Assembly (NCBI GenBank): GCA_903896545.1
Contig: CAITYF010000151.1
Location: 1 to 42,271, forward strand
From: an uncultured Myxococcales bacterium
Lineage (GTDB): Bacteria > Myxococcota_A > UBA9042
Reading direction: 5' to 3'
DNA length: 42,271 bases
Positions 38,606-42,271 of this stretch are shown in pieces. A program made the translations under genes and the position numbers. The notes below the pieces were generated by a model that was given only the letters and a program-made list of their open reading frames with translations, had not been told where the DNA came from and ran no database searches. Numbering within the stretch: position 1 is the first letter of the stretch; every line of letters begins with the position of its first letter.

Positions 38606-39580
38606 TCAGATCGACAGCCCCTGCTGATCGAACACGCCTTCAAACAGGATGCCCGACAAGTAGCGCTCGCCCGAATCCGGCAGAATCACCACAATGGTCT
38701 TGCCGTCAAACTCGCCAGAACGCGCGAGGCGATCCGCAACCGCCGCCGCCGCGCCGCACGAAATGCCGGCGAGGATGCCTTCCTCGCGGGCCAAACGCCG
38801 CGCGTACTCGACCGCCTCCTCGTTGGTGACCAGCTCCACGCGATCGACGATCGACAGGTCCAGCGTGTCCGGGATGAAGCCCGCGCCGATACCCTGAATC
38901 TTGTGCGGACCCGGCACGATCTCCTGCCCAGCGCGCTTCTGCGTGATGACCGGGCTCGCGACCGGTTCCACCGCGACGGAAACGATCTGCTTGCCCTTTT
39001 GGTGCTTGATGTAACGCGAGACACCGCTGATCGTGCCGCCCGTCCCAACGCCGCTGACAAGCACGTCGATCGCGCCGTCGGTGTCGTTCCAGATTTCCGG
39101 ACCCGTCGTTTTTTCGTGAATCGCCGGGTTGGCCGGATTCTTGAACTGCTGCGGCATGAAATACTTCGGGTCGCTCGCGGCGATCTCCTCGGCTTTGGCG
39201 ATCGCGCCTTTCATGCCCTTCGCACCTTCGGTCAGCACCAGCTTGGCGCCCAACGCGGCGAGAATCTTGCGACGCTCGATCGACATCGTCTCAGGCATCG
39301 TGAGCGTGATCGGGTAGCCGCGCGCCGCCGCGACGTACGCCAGCGCGATGCCAGTGTTGCCGCTCGTCGGCTCGACGATCTCTTTGCCCGGACCGAGCGC
39401 GCCACGGGCTTCGGCGTCCCAGATGAGCGCAGCGCCGATGCGGCACTTGACCGAATACGCCGGATTGCGGCCTTCGATCTTGGCGAGGACAGTGACGTTG
39501 GTGTTGCCAATGATGCGGTTCAGGCGAACGAGCGGCGTGCCGCCGATGGACTGCGAATTGTCAGAGAAAATGTGGCTCAT
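38606..39580 (-). CDS. cysK: Cysteine synthase A (O-acetylserine sulfhydrylase)
   Basis: The 324-residue PLP enzyme makes cysteine from O-acetylserine and sulfide. Lys45 in [11 protein letters not shown] carries [14 protein letters not shown] at about 71-81 binds the substrate carboxylate, and [16 protein letters not shown] binds the PLP phosphate. The start [10 protein letters not shown] follows AAGGA with seven-base spacing; a longer frame to 39724 covers the promoter and is not used. The sequence resembles enteric CysK rather than CysM. No cysE lies beside it. Cysteine supply would support the window's Fe-S proteins, but a link is inference. Confidence 0.95.
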   Translation of the reverse strand: MSHIFSDNSQSIGGTPLVRLNRIIGNTNVTVLAKIEGRNPAYSVKCRIGAALIWDAEARGALGPGKEIVEPTSGNTGIALAYVAAARGYPITLTMPETMSIERRKILAALGAKLVLTEGAKGMKGAIAKAEEIAASDPKYFMPQQFKNPANPAIHEKTTGPEIWNDTDGAIDVLVSGVGTGGTISGVSRYIKHQKGKQIVSVAVEPVASPVITQKRAGQEIVPGPHKIQGIGAGFIPDTLDLSIVDRVELVTNEEAVEYARRLAREEGILAGISCGAAAAVADRLARSGEFDGKTIVVILPDSGERYLSGILFEGVFDQQGLSI

Positions 39581-39652
39581 GCTGCGGTCCTTGCGACGAT
39601 CGGGTCGCGAAAAGTGGCGCCGGAACACGCGTGCGTCCGACGTTCGATCTTG

Positions 39653-39681
39653 CCAATACCAAGCGGCGCGACTAATGTCAA
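39653..39681 (-). promoter_or_regulatory. Near-consensus sigma-70 promoter for cysK
   Basis: On the minus strand TTGACA (39681-39676), a perfect -35, is followed after exactly 17 bp by TATTGG (39658-39653). The predicted transcript starts about 65 nt before the cysK ATG. An AT-rich stretch just upstream (about 39682-39710) stands out in this GC-rich DNA and could hold a regulator site. Confidence 0.6.
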
Positions 39682-39815
39682 CTAAGATGATAGGGGATAT
39701 AGACGACCAGCTCCATTGACCCAAAATGACTGGCGCTGCGACGCGCTGAAATCTGCTCGCGATGGCGGCGTGAATCCGCTACGCTCGGTCACGGCTGCAC
39801 GCCCACGAGGCCAGG

Positions 39816-40601
39816 ATGCCCGAACCGCTGCGCAAAATCCTCGTCGTTCAGCACGTGCCGCACGAGCCGCTTGGCACGCTCGACAAATTGCTGCGTACGC
39901 ACAAAATTCGCATCAAGTTCGTCAACTTCTCGCGCCATCCAGATGCCGTACCGGACATCGCGGGCTACGACGCGCTGATTGTGCTGGGCGGTCCCATGAA
40001 CGTCGACGAGGCGCATCTGCACCCGCATCTTCGGACCGAGCTGCGACTGCTGGAAGCGGCGTTGCGCGCCGACTTGCCGATTCTGGGGATTTGTCTGGGC
40101 GCCCAGCTGCTCGCGCACGTTCTGGGCGCGCACGTAGGACGCAACCGCACGCAGGAACTGGGCTGGCATGAAGTCCGCTTGACGGCGGCGGGACAGGAGG
40201 ATCCGGCGCTGAGGCACTTGGCGACCGGGCGTCACGTTTTCCACTGGCACGGCGACACCTTTGGTATCCCGCAAGGCGCAGCATTGCTGGCGGAAAGCGA
40301 TCTGTGCGCGCACCAGGCATTCCGGTACGGACGGCACGCGTATGGCCTGCAGTTTCATCTGGAAGCCGACGAGCCGGTCATCGACCGCTGGCTGCGCATC
40401 TACCACGACGACCTGACGCGCGCCCAAGGCGCAGAGGCCGTCCAGCGCATTCGTCGGGAGACGCGGACGCACTTGCCGCCGATGCGCGCGCTGGGAGACG
40501 CGGTCTTCTCGGACCTGCTGCGGTTTTTTGGTTGGCAGGAACGGACGGGCCCGATCCAACTCGGCCACCGGATGACGGTGCCGATTCCACGGTTTGACTA
40601 G
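39816..40601 (+). CDS. Class I glutamine amidotransferase (GMP-synthase-like)
   Basis: The 261-residue protein is a stand-alone triad amidotransferase. Cys93 in GICLGAQLLA is the nucleophile, and His181 with Glu183 in GLQFHLEADE complete the triad. VLGGPMNVDE near 57-66 forms the oxyanion loop region. HVFHWHGDTFGIP also fits the YfeJ/GMP-synthase-like branch. These proteins hydrolyse the gamma-glutamyl amide of glutamine or related compounds, and their partners are often unknown. GAGG lies six bases before the ATG. It is transcribed away from cysK. No synthetase partner is adjacent. Confidence 0.88.
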   Translation: MPEPLRKILVVQHVPHEPLGTLDKLLRTHKIRIKFVNFSRHPDAVPDIAGYDALIVLGGPMNVDEAHLHPHLRTELRLLEAALRADLPILGICLGAQLLAHVLGAHVGRNRTQELGWHEVRLTAAGQEDPALRHLATGRHVFHWHGDTFGIPQGAALLAESDLCAHQAFRYGRHAYGLQFHLEADEPVIDRWLRIYHDDLTRAQGAEAVQRIRRETRTHLPPMRALGDAVFSDLLRFFGWQERTGPIQLGHRMTVPIPRFD

Positions 40602-40893
40602 GTAGAAAATGACTCAGGGGCGCGCCGCCCCCGAACCCCCGCGGCAGTCCGCAGCCGCGGCCTGCAGTTGCCATGCGCAGCTAGTTTCCATCAATACCGG
40701 GTGCGCAAAGGCGCATGGCAACTAAACATCCCGACGTACCGCAGAGACTCAACCGAGCTGATTCAGACCTGTTGCATTGCGGACTGGGACCGCGAGCGCG
40801 CAACTCCGACGGCGCGCCGCGGTGTCGGAGGCCGTGACGTTGGAAATCGGTGAGCGTGTACACCCGCACTGACGGGCAACGACAGCGTTCCGG
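40602..40893. other. Gene-free gap between convergent genes
   Basis: These 292 bp lie between the amidotransferase and histidine kinase stops. They hold a GC-rich stem (GGGGC-GCGCC-GCCCC near 40618-40632) and the 13-bp inverted repeat listed separately. A 61-codon frame (40668-40853) crosses the inverted repeat and has no ribosome site, so no gene is called. Confidence 0.6.
40666..40723. repeat. 13-bp perfect inverted repeat with nested hairpin
   Basis: AGTTGCCATGCGC (40666-40678) and its exact inverse GCGCATGGCAACT (40711-40723) flank 32 bp. Within the centre TGCGC (40702-40706) can pair instead with GCGCA (40711-40715) over a 4-base loop, so two exclusive folds exist. No T-run follows on either side, so simple intrinsic termination is not supported. 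It may be a processed 3' end, a small RNA or a remnant of a small mobile repeat. Confidence 0.7.
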
Positions 40894-42271
40894 TTACGGC
40901 GCTTGCCACTCCAGCGCCTCCGCCAGCGCGCCTCGCAGGGTGTCGACGCTGGGCGGCTTGGCCAGATGCGCGGCGAACAGCCTGTCGGACTCGATGTCCG
41001 CGCGGTCCAACCACCCCGTGATGAGCACGACGGGCAAATGCGGCCAGCGCTGACGAACCAAACGCGCCAGGTCGCAGCCGTTCATGAACGGCATTCCCAA
41101 ATCGGTCAGCACAATATCGTGCGGCTGATCAGCCGGCGCCTCCGCCAAGCGCTGGAGTCCGGATTCGGCCGAATCTGCGACTTCAACGGTATGTCCCAGG
41201 TGCTCCAGCATCCGTCGCAGCACGCGCAGTACGAGCGGTTCGTCGTCGATGACCAGGACGCGCAGCGCGCGGTTCTCAGTGACGTGCTTGGGCGCCATTT
41301 CACGCGGCGGGTCGTGCACGATCGGCAATTCCAATGCCATCGTCGTGCCCTGCCCCGGCACGGAACGAATATGCAACCGACCGCCGTGCTGGGCAGCCGT
41401 GACGTTCACCGAAACGAGACCCAAGCCGGTGCCGCGATCGCCCTTGGTCGTGAAATAGGGCTCGATGCAGCGACGCAACGTTTCCGCGTCCATGCCAACG
41501 CCGGTATCGACCACCTCGACAATGGCAAACGGCCTGCCATCACGGGCCGTTTGCCGCGTACGCAACGTGAGATCGCCGCCCTGTGGCATCGCGTCAATCG
41601 CGTTCAGGGTCAAATTCAGAATCGCTTCGCGGAGTTCCGACTCGCCCGCAGAGAAGAACGGGAGCGCCGCGTCCACATCCTGACGCACGCGGATCGCCAG
41701 ACCGCGTGCCTGCGCCGCATCACGCCAGCGCGCACGCGACATCTGCACGACCTGCGCCACGATCTCATTCAATTGCACCGGAAACCGCTGCGCGCTCGCA
41801 TCGCCGTGCTTGACCAACGACCGCATCCGGGTCGCCACCTGCACGACGTCGCGCGCCGAAACATGCATCTGTTCAAGCACTTCTCGCATCTTCGGATCCA
41901 AGGAATCCGCTGCACTGAGTTCGAGTTCCGCCAGACACAAGACCGGAGTAATGGCGTTGTGAATGTCGTGCACGACGCCGGCCGCCATCGATCCCAGGAC
42001 CGCGAGGCGTTCGTGGTGCGCGTGCGACTGCCACTGCGCCGCCACGGTTTCATCCACGCGCCGCTGCGCCTCGGCGAGCCGAATGTGATCTGCGGCAACC
42101 CAAAACTGATACGCAAGGGCTCGGAAGAATTCGCGATCGACAGACGGCAGCTCACCGACCTCCGGACGCGCGACCAGAAGCACAGTTTGCACGCGGTTGG
42201 CGGGCTCGCACGGGATCAACATGCCGGAGCCCAGTCCAAGCTGTGCAATCGCACGGTGCGTCGGCAATTCG
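40894..42271 (-). CDS. Hybrid histidine kinase with receiver domain (5' end outside window)
   Basis: About 458 residues are visible. The N-terminal part (to about residue 80) reads like the end of a GAF domain (PCEPANRVQTVLLVARPEVG). Then come the HisKA helix with the phospho-accepting His in GVVHDIHNAITP, and the ATPase domain with NLTLNAIDAMPQGG, DTGVGM and GTGLGLVSV. The C-terminal receiver has IDDEP, the phospho-accepting Asp in LTDLGMP, and LAKPPS. The frame is open to the window edge and its first possible start is a TTG, so the true start lies beyond. No membrane segment is visible. The signal sensed is unknown, and its output partner is not in the window. Confidence 0.9.
   Translation of the reverse strand, partial: ELPTHRAIAQLGLGSGMLIPCEPANRVQTVLLVARPEVGELPSVDREFFRALAYQFWVAADHIRLAEAQRRVDETVAAQWQSHAHHERLAVLGSMAAGVVHDIHNAITPVLCLAELELSAADSLDPKMREVLEQMHVSARDVVQVATRMRSLVKHGDASAQRFPVQLNEIVAQVVQMSRARWRDAAQARGLAIRVRQDVDAALPFFSAGESELREAILNLTLNAIDAMPQGGDLTLRTRQTARDGRPFAIVEVVDTGVGMDAETLRRCIEPYFTTKGDRGTGLGLVSVNVTAAQHGGRLHIRSVPGQGTTMALELPIVHDPPREMAPKHVTENRALRVLVIDDEPLVLRVLRRMLEHLGHTVEVADSAESGLQRLAEAPADQPHDIVLTDLGMPFMNGCDLARLVRQRWPHLPVVLITGWLDRADIESDRLFAAHLAKPPSVDTLRGALAEALEWQAP

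Noticed and set aside
40668..40853. 61-codon plus-strand frame in the right-hand gap
   Set aside because: Begins inside the inverted repeat, no ribosome site, no recognisable composition.

Overview
The window looks like chromosome from a GC-rich member of the former Deltaproteobacteria, most likely Myxococcota or a relative such as Bradymonadota. The evidence is lipoproteins with Asp/Ala-rich linkers, a large lipoprotein built of Cys-rich CTDC-type repeats, a MYXO-CTERM-like sorting tail, a GAF-GAF adenylate cyclase and a hybrid histidine kinase. This placement is inferred from protein style only. No rRNA or tRNA gene, insertion sequence or CRISPR array was found.

Left part (1-17,047, all minus strand). 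A long tight cluster reads korA-korB-nuoA-B-C-D-H-I-J-K-L-M-N-ferredoxin-nucleoside deoxyribosyltransferase-like gene, followed by a topoisomerase III gene. Complex I is the 11-subunit form with no nuoE, nuoF or nuoG, so the NADH-oxidising module is not encoded here. The 2-oxoacid:ferredoxin oxidoreductase genes and a small 2[4Fe-4S] ferredoxin lie in the same cluster. This suggests that reduced ferredoxin from 2-oxoglutarate (or another 2-oxoacid) feeds complex I. Three copies of a 75-bp tandem repeat (the last partial) run off the 3' end of the topoisomerase gene.

Middle (17,048-23,888). A 414-bp gene-free stretch with a perfect 10-bp dyad lies upstream of korA. Next come a ferritin-like gene (minus), a full-length pyruvate:ferredoxin oxidoreductase (plus) and a class III adenylate cyclase with two GAF domains (minus, convergent).

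Envelope region (23,889-35,730). This holds the CTDC-repeat lipoprotein and a small Cys-containing lipoprotein transcribed divergently. A four-gene cluster follows: CotH-kinase-like lipoprotein, WS/DGAT-like acyltransferase, a free-standing fatty-alcohol-oxidase-type N-terminal domain, and a GMC oxidoreductase. Divergent from it is a pair encoding a glycoside-hydrolase-like lipoprotein and a MYXO-CTERM-tailed polysaccharide deacetylase. Together they suggest surface polysaccharide and lipid modification.

Right part (35,731-42,271). This contains an adrenodoxin-type [2Fe-2S] ferredoxin with a frataxin homologue behind a good sigma-70-like promoter, a secreted zinc phospholipase C/P1-nuclease-like protein with a C-terminal membrane anchor, a DUF486 membrane protein, cysteine synthase with its own promoter, a class I glutamine amidotransferase, a 292-bp gap with a 13-bp inverted repeat, and the 3' part of a hybrid histidine kinase cut by the window edge.
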